A stretch of DNA of 7,715 nt from an uncultured Eggerthellaceae bacterium (GTDB lineage: Bacteria; Actinomycetota; Coriobacteriia; Coriobacteriales; Eggerthellaceae). The notes beneath the pieces are model-generated. The model did not search any database. It was not told the DNA's origin and saw only the letters and a program-made list of their open reading frames with translations. The stretch spans positions 1 through 7,715 of the forward strand of contig CANOHY010000063.1 of NCBI GenBank assembly GCA_947565915.1, read 5' to 3'. A program made the position numbers and the translations under genes. Numbering within the stretch: position 1 is the first letter of the stretch; each line of letters opens with the position of its first letter. This document shows positions 1-5,970 of this stretch, one piece after another.

Positions 1-51
1 GCCGCCCTCTCAAGGCGGAGGTCGCCGGTTCGAATCCGGTCGGAGCTACCA
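1..51 (+). tRNA. tRNA-Glu (anticodon CUC), 5' end outside the window
   Basis: The visible part starts at the anticodon arm. A 5-bp stem (2-6 with 14-18) closes a 7-base loop CTCTCAA whose positions 34-36 read CTC, decoding the Glu codon GAG. Then come a 5-base variable region (19-23), a T arm (24-28 with 36-40, loop TTCGAAT), the 3' acceptor strand CGGAGCT (41-47), discriminator A48 and a genome-encoded CCA (49-51). The D arm and 5' acceptor strand are missing because the window starts inside the gene; they should begin AGCTCCG to pair with the acceptor strand. A terminator follows ten bases later, so this is probably the last gene of its transcript. Confidence 0.93.
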
Positions 52-60
52 GAGAAACAC

Positions 61-95
61 GAGGTCAGGGTATGAAAAACCTGGCCTCTTTTTTA
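61..95 (+). terminator. Intrinsic terminator after tRNA-Glu
   Basis: GAGGTCAGG (61-69) pairs with CCTGGCCTC (80-88), a 9-bp stem with one T-G wobble and a 10-base loop, followed directly by a T tract (89-95). This is a textbook rho-independent terminator for the tRNA transcript. Read on the minus strand the wobble becomes an A-C mismatch and only a weak T-rich tail follows, so it would be a poor terminator for the converging radical SAM gene. Confidence 0.88.
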
Positions 96-99
96 TTTC

Positions 100-128
100 G
101 GGACGGATTGGGCGCACATGCCCGTCCC
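100..128. repeat. Inverted repeat between tRNA terminator and radical SAM gene
   Basis: GGGACGG (100-106) pairs with CCGTCCC (122-128), a perfect 7-bp stem around a 15-base loop, 28 bases past the stop codon of the leftward gene. It could terminate or stabilise that gene's mRNA, but no T tract follows on the minus strand, so the role is only a suggestion. Confidence 0.35.
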
Positions 129-156
129 ATTTCGTGCTTGCCGGAACCGATTCGGC

Positions 157-1485
157 CTACGCCCAGGGGGAGTCCTCGCCGAAGAGCAGTAAGCGCTCCT
201 TGCCTGGCAGGTTCGCACGCGCCTGCTCGCGCAGGTTGTTCATGCCGCTCAAGAATTGCCGGTACAGCACCAACACCAGGTAGCGTCCCTTTTCGGTGAG
301 GGTGAGCTCGCTATCGTCATCCGTTTCGAATGCGCCGTTCAAGCGCATGAACGCCATCTCAAGCGGAAGCGCTTGATCGATCTTCTGCTCGAATTCCTCT
401 TCGAATGCGCGCTTGTCCAGGCGCAGCCGATAGAGATTCAGCAGAAACGAGTAGCGCATCAGGTCTCGGCGGTTCAGCATGCTTTTGCCCATGATGGACA
501 TGCGTCCTTCGCCGATATGGCGGTTGTAGTCGGAAATGCTGAAGTCGTTCACGTAGAGTGCCCCACCGAGGTGCGTGATCGAGCCGCTCCCAATCGAGGG
601 GTAGTCAATGTACGATGTTTGGTACTCGTCGATGTCCACCGACTCGTCATGTGCTCCGCCTGCAGCCAGGCGCGTGAATGTCCAAATGGTCTCGCGCTCG
701 AAGAAGGGCTTTTCGCCCCCTGCAAGCACGCCATCGACAATCCTGTAAAGGTCGAATTCGCGTTTCCAGTCCATGCTGCCGAGTTCCTTGCGCATTTTCT
801 CCGTGGTGGCGTGCGATACGTAAAGCGGCGAGAAGGTGGTTTGCCGCGCGCCGCATTCCACGATGCGCTCCAGGTCGGTGAAGAGCATCTCCTCGGTCTG
901 GGTGGGAAAGTTGAAGATCATGTCAACGTTAAGTGAATCGAAGTATGGAATCGCCTGGGCAATGCGCTCCATGGCTTGCTGCCCGCTGCCGTACTTCTCG
1001 AAGCGGTCCATCGTCTTCAGCAGCTCGTCATCGAAGCTCTGCACTCCCACCGACATTCGCTGCACGCGTCCCTTAAGTTTGTCGAGCCACGGTTGTTCGA
1101 GATGGTTCGGGTTGGTCTCGGCGCCCACTTCAGCTATGTTCCAGAGGTCCCGTGCTTGGTCGAGCGTTTCGCAAAGCTCGTCGATGTTGATGGTGGGAGT
1201 TCCGCCGCCTACGTAAATGCTCTCGATGTCGTAGCCCTGATCGGCAAGCATGCGCATTTCGCGGCGCATGCTCTCGAAGTAGGGCTTGGCGATGTTCTCG
1301 CGGTAGGGGTAGCGGTTGAAGCTGCAGTACGGGCAAAGCCTCTCGCAAAAAGGAACATGCATGTACAGCATGTAGCGACGTCCTGGTTCAGGGTCGGGAA
1401 AACGCACCTCGGCAGTGGGCTTTAGGCTAAGCGTCGATTTCGTTATTCCCTTCACCAAATAGGTGAGCATGCGTTCCGAGATCAA
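157..1485 (-). CDS. HemN/HemW-like radical SAM protein (coproporphyrinogen III oxidase family)
   Basis: A 442-aa protein with the radical SAM cluster motif C-x3-C-x2-C at C47, C51 and C54, inside the family signature HVPFCERLCPYC. The SAM-binding GGGTP segment lies at 93-97, ETNPNHL at 123-129, SVGVQSF at 145-151 and NVDMIFNFP at 186-194, all aligned with the HemN/HemW core. The fourth cysteine of true HemN (CxxxCxxCxC) is absent: S55-F56 follow C54, as in HemW-like proteins. Such proteins use a 4Fe-4S cluster to cleave SAM to a radical; family members include coproporphyrinogen III dehydrogenase (HemN), haem chaperone (HemW) and haem-degrading HutW/ChuW types. The substrate cannot be decided here, and no haem genes are adjacent. 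The start is TTG with a strong ribosome site; an in-frame TGA lies six codons upstream (1501-1503 on the plus strand), so translation cannot begin earlier. ATG at 1470 is the only nearby alternative. Confidence 0.88.
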   Translation of the reverse strand: MISERMLTYLVKGITKSTLSLKPTAEVRFPDPEPGRRYMLYMHVPFCERLCPYCSFNRYPYRENIAKPYFESMRREMRMLADQGYDIESIYVGGGTPTINIDELCETLDQARDLWNIAEVGAETNPNHLEQPWLDKLKGRVQRMSVGVQSFDDELLKTMDRFEKYGSGQQAMERIAQAIPYFDSLNVDMIFNFPTQTEEMLFTDLERIVECGARQTTFSPLYVSHATTEKMRKELGSMDWKREFDLYRIVDGVLAGGEKPFFERETIWTFTRLAAGGAHDESVDIDEYQTSYIDYPSIGSGSITHLGGALYVNDFSISDYNRHIGEGRMSIMGKSMLNRRDLMRYSFLLNLYRLRLDKRAFEEEFEQKIDQALPLEMAFMRLNGAFETDDDSELTLTEKGRYLVLVLYRQFLSGMNNLREQARANLPGKERLLLFGEDSPWA

Positions 1486-1490
1486 GGATT

Positions 1491-1497
1491 CCCCCTT
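1491..1497 (-). promoter_or_regulatory. Ribosome binding site fixing a TTG start
   Basis: On the minus strand AAGGGGG lies five bases before the TTG at 1485. With the in-frame stop at 1501-1503 this selects TTG over the internal ATG at 1470, which has no comparable site. Confidence 0.7.
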
Positions 1498-1600
1498 GGT
1501 TCAGCTTGCCTTGTCGTCTCGGCGCGGCATCAATCGCTTGCATCTCGCAGGCAGGTTGGTTGCGCTGGTTGGCATAGCTTGTTAGTCGTTGCATCAACCA

Positions 1601-1609
1601 ACTATAGCA
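1601..1609 (-). promoter_or_regulatory. Extended -10 promoter candidate for the radical SAM gene
   Basis: The minus strand reads TGCTATAGT, an extended -10 (TGn plus TATAGT). No -35 like TTGACA is seen at the right distance. Transcription would start near 1594 and leave a leader of about 110 bases. An 8-bp inverted repeat, GTTGGTTG (1555-1562) and CAACCAAC (1595-1602), overlaps the predicted start and could be an operator or leader hairpin with a 32-base loop. No convincing terminator for the upstream dehydrogenase gene is visible in 1486-1664, so readthrough is possible. Confidence 0.35.
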
Positions 1610-1664
1610 TTGCGAGCTTGCGAGAGCGCCTAAGTGCCGCCCTCAAAGCAGCGCTTCTTATGGC

Positions 1665-2639
1665 CTAACGCAGCGTTTCCGGATTCACGCAGGCATCCGG
1701 CGTTTTGCCGAGCACCACGTCTATGGCGTTGTTCGTGCAACGCGTGCGCAGTTCCTTGACGGATTCTTCCGACCAGTAGGCAGCGTGCGAGGTGAGCACC
1801 GTGTGCGGCGCGCTCATGATGGGCGCATTCAAGGGCACGGGTTCTTCTTCGAACACATCGATGCCAGCGCCCCAAAGCTTGCCTTTGCAAAGGGCATCTG
1901 CCACGGCATCAAGGTCCACAACACCACCTCGCGAGGTGTTGATTACGATGCAATCGGGGTTGAGTAGCTTGATGTTGCTTGCGTTTAGCAGATGCTGCGT
2001 CTCAGGAACGAGTGCAACGTGGAAGCTCACCACATCGCTCATTCGTAGCAGTTCCTCGAAGGAAACGAAAGGAACGCCGCCCTCGCTTGTCGTCCCAGGT
2101 TCGCCCTTGCGATCCCAGGCGATCACTTCAAAACCCAAGCCTCGTGCCTTGCGAGCCACAGCGCTTCCGATGTCGCCTAGCCCAACGACGCCGAATGTGC
2201 GCCCCTTTACCTGGCCAAGCGGCCGATGTCGCTTGAAGTCCCAGATGCCGCGGCGCATGTCGGCATCTATCTCGTTGGTACGTCTGATGCAATCGAGCGT
2301 CAGCGCGATTGCATGGTCCGACACCACTTCGGTGCCGTAACCAGGAACATTGCATACGGCGGTGCCATTTTGTGTGGCGGCCTCCACGTCGATGTTATCC
2401 ACGCCGGTGCCCGTCTTGCTTACCACTTTGAGATGGGGAAGCGCCTCGAATACCTCAGCGGTGTATTGCCCGTAAGAAGTGATGGCCCCGTCGGCGTTTC
2501 GCAGGCGCTCGATGATGCTCTCGGGGGAGCGGTCGTTCGCATCGTTGTGGGAAGTGAACTCGATGCCAGCGGCTTCCACCAGCTTCCTTTCGAAGTCGGT
2601 AGATCCGAAATCAGTGTCGGTTGCCACGATGCTTGGCAT
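1665..2639 (-). CDS. D-isomer-specific 2-hydroxyacid dehydrogenase, CtBP-like subgroup
   Basis: A 324-aa NAD-dependent oxidoreductase, typical length for the family. The Rossmann motif GLGDIG is at 153-158, and D176 at the end of the second strand favours NAD over NADP. The catalytic residues are visible: R237 in NTSRGGVVD, E266 in DVFEEEP and H285 in SHAAYWSEES. The aromatic YWSEES followed by ELR resembles the C-terminal binding protein (CtBP) branch, where many bacterial homologues are annotated as phosphoglycerate dehydrogenase-like. The family interconverts D-2-hydroxyacids and 2-oxoacids in the cytoplasm; the substrate here is not evident. The ATG start at 2639 follows AAGGAG at good spacing; a TTG at 2660 would extend it by seven residues but lies upstream of that site. 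It runs in the same direction as the radical SAM gene, 179 bases away, so cotranscription is possible but not shown. Confidence 0.93.
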   Translation of the reverse strand: MPSIVATDTDFGSTDFERKLVEAAGIEFTSHNDANDRSPESIIERLRNADGAITSYGQYTAEVFEALPHLKVVSKTGTGVDNIDVEAATQNGTAVCNVPGYGTEVVSDHAIALTLDCIRRTNEIDADMRRGIWDFKRHRPLGQVKGRTFGVVGLGDIGSAVARKARGLGFEVIAWDRKGEPGTTSEGGVPFVSFEELLRMSDVVSFHVALVPETQHLLNASNIKLLNPDCIVINTSRGGVVDLDAVADALCKGKLWGAGIDVFEEEPVPLNAPIMSAPHTVLTSHAAYWSEESVKELRTRCTNNAIDVVLGKTPDACVNPETLR

Positions 2640-2644
2640 GTTGT

Positions 2645-2650
2645 CTCCTT
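2645..2650 (-). promoter_or_regulatory. Ribosome binding site fixing the dehydrogenase start
   Basis: The minus strand reads AAGGAG five bases before the ATG at 2639. This rules in favour of that ATG and against the upstream in-frame TTG at 2660, which would place the site inside the coding region. Confidence 0.75.
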
Positions 2651-2677
2651 TTTCAATCAATGAACGCGCTCTTGCAG

Positions 2678-2683
2678 ATTAAA
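2678..2683 (-). promoter_or_regulatory. Possible -10 box for the dehydrogenase gene
   Basis: The minus strand reads TTTAAT, five of six matches to TATAAT, about 39 bases before the ATG. The -35 position at about 2701-2706 is a poor match (GGTTTC), but it coincides with the left arm of the 2697-2746 inverted repeat, so this promoter could depend on a bound regulator. Confidence 0.3.
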
Positions 2684-2696
2684 TCATTCGAGTAAG

Positions 2697-2746
2697 AGGA
2701 GAAACCATGTGGTGCGCAGGCAGGCGTCGGGCTCTCGGTTTCTCCT
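2697..2746. repeat. 10-bp inverted repeat between divergent promoters
   Basis: AGGAGAAACC (2697-2706) and GGTTTCTCCT (2737-2746) are perfect reverse complements, with centres 40 bp apart. The left arm covers the expected -35 of the dehydrogenase promoter; the right arm abuts the -35 TTGATG of the NlpC/P60 promoter. The arrangement fits a two-site operator for a regulator acting on both genes. Alternatively it is a hairpin that would mask a ribosome site and ATG at 2707 if transcribed. No T tract follows, so it is not a terminator. Confidence 0.5.
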
Positions 2747-2775
2747 TGATGCCTCAAGTGGCATTTTGCTACACT
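2746..2775 (+). promoter_or_regulatory. Promoter of the NlpC/P60 gene
   Basis: TTGATG (2746-2751) and TACACT (2770-2775) are separated by 18 bp, and TGC directly before the -10 makes it an extended -10. The predicted start is near 2782. This places the ATGs at 2707 and 2779 upstream of the transcript and is the main reason for choosing the ATG at 2815 as start. Confidence 0.6.
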
Positions 2776-2792
2776 CGGATGCGTTTTTTCTT

Positions 2793-2816
2793 GAGGAAAG
2801 GATACGGGTTTCGTAT
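2793..2816 (+). promoter_or_regulatory. Ribosome site and start-codon hairpin of the NlpC/P60 gene
   Basis: A purine-rich site GAGGAAAGGA (2793-2802) lies 12 bases before the ATG at 2815, longer than usual. ATACG (2802-2806) pairs with CGTAT (2812-2816), looping out GGTTT and taking in the first two bases of the start codon. The small hairpin could shorten the effective spacing or modulate initiation; either role is inferred. Confidence 0.4.
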
Positions 2817-3957
2817 GGTTGCGAATCGATTCGCCATGGCAAGATGTGTGGTTGCGGTTGTAATCGCGCTCGCCGCCATCGGATTGGCGCATGCGACAGC
2901 ATGGGCAGGTGTGCCGCAAAGCGAGGCAAGCTTCAATCCTGCGCGCTTCGATGTTGCAGCCGTGGATCTTACCAATGACCAAATCGAAGCTTTAGTGCAG
3001 AAGGGCATCGAGGAAGCGGCGGCAGCTGAGACAGATGAGGCAGATGAAGCTGCAAGCGCATCGCTTGACGCGCCTGCCACGGGATTTTCCACGCAAGCAG
3101 TCCATGCCACCACCTACCAGGCCATCATGAAGGAGGGTTTGAAGTATCTCGGCTATCCCTATATCTGGGGTGGCCGCAGCCCTCAGCAGGGTGGTTTCGA
3201 TTGCGCTGGCTTGGTCGAATACGTCATGAACAAGGCATGCGATGCCAATATAGACGTCGTCTATACCGACGCCGCCACACTCTACAGCAAGCATTGCAAT
3301 CCGGTGAGCAAGAAGAAGGCGAAGCCGGGCGACATCATCTTCTGGAAGGGCACCGATGATGCAAAGGGCCTCTACGAGATAACTCATGCGGGCATCTATT
3401 GCGGCAGCAACTTGGCGCTTATGAGCGGCAGCAAGGTGGAGTTCTTCGACATCAACCGCATGCCGAACATCTACGGGCAGCCTGCGGAGTACGTTTTCGC
3501 AACGCTCAAGAAGAAGGACATCGGAACCGCCGATACCGGTGTGGCCGTCGAGCGCCTCTACAACCCCTACACTACCGAGCATTTCTACACCACTAGCCAG
3601 AAGGAGCGCAACAAGCTGATGGGCCTGGGATGGCGCTACGAGGGCGTCGGTTGGGTGGCGCCCACCAAGGGCGAGGATGTCTATCGGCTCTACAACCCCT
3701 ACAGCGGCGATCATCACTACACCACCAGCGCAGCTGAGCGCGATGACCTTGTGAAGCTTGGCTGGAAGGACGAGAAGGTGGCCTGGAAGACGGTCCCTGC
3801 AGCGCAAGATAGCAAGAAGAAGATGTATCGACTGTTCAATCCCTATGTGAAGGTGGGCACGCATCATTACACCGAGAGCAAGAAGGAATACGACAAGCTG
3901 GTGAAGAAGGGTTGGAAGGGCGAAGACGTGTGCTGGTATTCGGTCGAGGCAGCCTAA
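2815..3957 (+). CDS. Secreted NlpC/P60 peptidase with three C-terminal DUF5648-like repeats
   Basis: A 380-aa exported protein. Residues 1-31 look like a signal peptide: basic start, hydrophobic run 11-26, cleavage probably after AWA at 31. Residues ~40-95 form an Ala/Glu/Asp-rich linker. The NlpC/P60 domain spans ~100-232, with YIWGG (116-120), catalytic C130 in FDCAGLV, PGDIIFW (171-177) and H191 in THAGIY. Three repeats follow at about 247-282, 290-326 and 338-375, each with RL(Y/F)NPY, an HHYT/HFYT core, a basic helix, a GW pair and a closing W; this matches the DUF5648 pattern. NlpC/P60 enzymes usually cut the D-Glu/diamino acid bond of peptidoglycan stem peptides, and the repeats probably bind the cell surface. 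The third catalytic polar residue is not obvious (see findings). An upstream ATG at 2707 would add 36 residues, but it lies before the predicted promoter and would hide the signal peptide. Confidence 0.88.
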   Translation: MVANRFAMARCVVAVVIALAAIGLAHATAWAGVPQSEASFNPARFDVAAVDLTNDQIEALVQKGIEEAAAAETDEADEAASASLDAPATGFSTQAVHATTYQAIMKEGLKYLGYPYIWGGRSPQQGGFDCAGLVEYVMNKACDANIDVVYTDAATLYSKHCNPVSKKKAKPGDIIFWKGTDDAKGLYEITHAGIYCGSNLALMSGSKVEFFDINRMPNIYGQPAEYVFATLKKKDIGTADTGVAVERLYNPYTTEHFYTTSQKERNKLMGLGWRYEGVGWVAPTKGEDVYRLYNPYSGDHHYTTSAAERDDLVKLGWKDEKVAWKTVPAAQDSKKKMYRLFNPYVKVGTHHYTESKKEYDKLVKKGWKGEDVCWYSVEAA

Positions 3958-4008
3958 GGTGCGCGTCTGCATGCGCAAAGCGGCCGTTTCACCGCCCCAT
4001 GGGCTTGC

Positions 4009-4030
4009 AGCGAAGCGGTTTCGCTATACT
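4009..4030 (+). promoter_or_regulatory. pckA promoter candidate with overlapping palindrome
   Basis: TATACT (4025-4030) is a good -10, but no -35 stands at 16-18 bp (TTGCAG at 4005-4010 is only 14 bp away), suggesting activator dependence. The palindrome AGCGAA-GCGGT-TTCGCT (4009-4025) fills the spacer and touches the -10, a plausible operator. Transcription would begin near 4037. Upstream, TGCGC (3960-3964) and GCGCA (3973-3977) form a small hairpin just after the NlpC/P60 stop without a T tract, so that gene has no clear terminator. Confidence 0.45.
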
Positions 4031-4036
4031 TCGACT

Positions 4037-4146
4037 TGTCAGGATCTGTAGCGCTGCGAAGCGATTGCAAGCCGTTGGCGAACGGCATGGCCGACATGGG
4101 AACAAGCAGTCCGCGAATGTGGCGCCTTCGATGAAAGCGAGATGGC
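4037..4146 (+). other. Structured 5' leader of pckA
   Basis: The predicted leader of about 110 bases contains two compact hairpins: CGCT-GCGA-AGCG (4052-4063), a GNRA tetraloop, and GCCGTT-GGCG-AACGGC (4071-4086), a perfect 6-bp stem. The Shine-Dalgarno before pckA is weak (GAG at 4140-4142). The leader may influence translation, but it matches no riboswitch class I can name. Confidence 0.35.
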
Positions 4147-5763
4147 ATGGAAGGATTTCAGGCAGCGTTGCAGGAAGCGGAGCTTATCGGCGATAAGCCC
4201 CAAGTGTTCAAAAACCTCAAACCCGCGCAGTTGGTGGAATACGCCTTGTCCCGCAACGAGGGCACGCTGAGCGATACGGGCGCGCTGGTGATAACCACTG
4301 GCAAGTACACAGGTCGCTCGCCCAAGGACAAGTTCCTGGTGGACGTGCCGGCCATCCACGACACCATCGCATGGGGCGATACGAACCGTCCTATCGACCG
4401 CGAGCATTTCGTTGCGCTTCGCGACAAGGTGATTGAGTACTTAGACGGACGTGATACCTTTGAGCTGCGCGCATTTGCAGGCGCCGAGCCAGCTTATGCG
4501 CAGAAGTTCCGCATCGTCAACGAGTCGGCAGCCCAGGCGCTCTTCATCACGCAGCTGCTCGTGCGTCCCACCGACGAGCAGTTGGCGAACTTCGGCGAAG
4601 AGGACTTCACCATTTGGGTTGCTCCGGGCTATGAGGCCGATCCCGCAATCGATGGCACCAATTCGGAAGCTGCCATCATCATCGATTACGATGCGCGCGA
4701 GGCCATCATCTGCGGCACGGGATATGCGGGCGAGATCAAGAAATCCGTCTTTAGCATCATGAATTACCTCATGACCGACATGGGCGTGCTGCCCATGCAC
4801 TGCTCGGCAAACATGGATCCTGAAACCCACGAGACGGCACTCTTCTTCGGATTGTCGGGTACGGGCAAGACCACGCTTTCGGCCGACCCGAGTCGCTTGA
4901 TTATCGGCGATGACGAGCATGGCTGGCATGATGGGGGCGTCTTCAACTTCGAAGGTGGGTGCTATGCGAAGTGCATCGACCTCGAGCGCGAGAAGGAACC
5001 CGAGATTTACGATGCAATCCGCTTTGGTGCGCTGGTAGAGAACGTGATCATGGACCCCGACACGCGCGAGCTCGACTTCTTCGACTCCACGCTCACCGAG
5101 AATACGCGCGTGGGTTATCCCATCTATCACATCGCCAATGCCGTCGAGCCCAGCGTGGGCAAGATTCCCTCGGTGGTGATGTTCCTTACCGCAGATGCAT
5201 TCGGTGTGCTGCCGCCCATCTCGCGCTTGAGCCCTGAAGCTGCCATGTACCATTTCATCACGGGATTCACCTCGAAGGTTGCAGGCACCGAGCGCGGTAT
5301 CACCGAGCCCGTCCCCACGTTCTCCATGTTGTTCGGCGAGCCGTTTATGCCGCGACCGGCTAGCGTGTATGCCGAGATGCTCGGCAATCGCGTGACCTCA
5401 TCGGGTACGCGCGTGTATCTCGTGAACACGGGTTGGGCTGGCGGAAGCGCAGCCGATGGCGCCAATCGCATGAAGCTTGCTTACACGCGCGCTATGGTGA
5501 CGGCAGCGCTCAATGGCAGCATCGAAGATACCGACTTCGAATTCGACCCCATCTTCAAGGTGGATGTGCCAGCTTCCGTTGAAGGCGTGCCCGATGTGGT
5601 GCTGCATCCGCGCGAGTACTGGAAAGAGTGCGGACGCACCGAGCAAGAATACGAGGACGCCTGCGTGAAGCTGGCTGCGCTGTTCGAGAAGAACTTCGCG
5701 GAGAAGCATGGCGAGGTTGCTCCCGAGATCGCAGCTGCCGGTCCTGCCGCCCCGAAGGAATAA
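4147..5763 (+). CDS. pckA: Phosphoenolpyruvate carboxykinase (ATP)
   Basis: A 538-aa cytoplasmic enzyme that converts oxaloacetate and ATP to PEP, CO2 and ADP; in many anaerobes it runs in the reverse, CO2-fixing and ATP-forming direction. Length and motifs fit the ATP-dependent family rather than the GTP family: TGRSPKD with substrate-binding R57, KK at 199-200 and H218 in MHCSAN as metal ligands, the P-loop GLSGTGKT at 235-242, the second metal motif GDDEHGW with D255-D256, and R321 in NTRVGYPIYHI. The C-terminal adenine-binding region includes TGWAGGSAADGANRMK (428-443). The C-terminus ends in a short Ala/Pro tail (AAAGPAAPKE) that adds to the core. The start has only a weak ribosome site, but homology to the family N-terminus begins within about 25 residues. 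It has its own promoter candidate and converges with cca. Confidence 0.97.
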   Translation: MEGFQAALQEAELIGDKPQVFKNLKPAQLVEYALSRNEGTLSDTGALVITTGKYTGRSPKDKFLVDVPAIHDTIAWGDTNRPIDREHFVALRDKVIEYLDGRDTFELRAFAGAEPAYAQKFRIVNESAAQALFITQLLVRPTDEQLANFGEEDFTIWVAPGYEADPAIDGTNSEAAIIIDYDAREAIICGTGYAGEIKKSVFSIMNYLMTDMGVLPMHCSANMDPETHETALFFGLSGTGKTTLSADPSRLIIGDDEHGWHDGGVFNFEGGCYAKCIDLEREKEPEIYDAIRFGALVENVIMDPDTRELDFFDSTLTENTRVGYPIYHIANAVEPSVGKIPSVVMFLTADAFGVLPPISRLSPEAAMYHFITGFTSKVAGTERGITEPVPTFSMLFGEPFMPRPASVYAEMLGNRVTSSGTRVYLVNTGWAGGSAADGANRMKLAYTRAMVTAALNGSIEDTDFEFDPIFKVDVPASVEGVPDVVLHPREYWKECGRTEQEYEDACVKLAALFEKNFAEKHGEVAPEIAAAGPAAPKE

Positions 5764-5783
5764 GCACTGTAGTTTGATTTAAT

Positions 5784-5953
5784 GCGCCGCTGTCAGTCCT
5801 TCTCAAAACCACGGCTACCCTATTCACTCAAAGCATTCACCGGATGCTTTGAGTGAAGGCGGTCGCCTCCTTCGCGCATTGGAAGCGATAATCGACTTTG
5901 CCGATTATCGACATTTGTGCGAAGAGGGTTTCTCGAAGGATTGATAGCGGCGC
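5784..5953 (+). repeat. Branched structured element (closing stem plus two hairpins) downstream of pckA
   Basis: The 170-bp stretch folds almost completely. The closing stem pairs 5784-5802 with 5935-5953: 19 consecutive pairs including two G-U. After a 3x3 internal loop it continues as AAACC (5806-5810) with GGTTT (5927-5931). Inside are two arms. Arm A pairs 5823-5836 with 5844-5857, 14 perfect bp, extendable by T5837-G5843 and C5838-G5842. Arm B pairs 5871-5878 with 5916-5923 (one G-U), then CGATAATCG (5886-5894) with CGATTATCG (5902-5910) around a 7-base loop. No T tract follows either arm. It may be a structured RNA, a pckA 3' UTR element or an interspersed palindromic repeat; it matches no family I can name. 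Confidence 0.7.
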
Positions 5954-5970
5954 TGTTTTATCCAATGTCT

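Noticed and set aside
1..51. tRNA-Glu 3' end as an attachment site for an integrated element
   Set aside because: No integrase, no repeated tRNA 3' segment and only core-type genes follow.
2707..2814. Upstream ATG at 2707 with a GAGGAG site as the start of the NlpC/P60 gene
   Set aside because: It lies before the predicted promoter at 2746-2775 and the added 36 residues would bury the signal peptide; transcript mapping could reverse this.
2992..3978. 328-codon open frame antisense to the NlpC/P60 gene
   Set aside because: The plus strand has clear domains, signal peptide and promoter; the antisense frame is low-complexity and has no family motif.
4087..4134. 16-codon upstream open frame in the pckA leader, ending 12 bases before the pckA ATG
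   Set aside because: It has no ribosome site, overlaps hairpin structure at its start and has no features of a leader peptide such as regulatory codon runs.
4441..5253. 270-codon open frame antisense to pckA
   Set aside because: It is a shadow of the conserved pckA codons and shows no motif.
5823..5857. 14-bp perfect hairpin as the pckA terminator
   Set aside because: No T tract follows on either strand; it fits better as an arm of the branched element.
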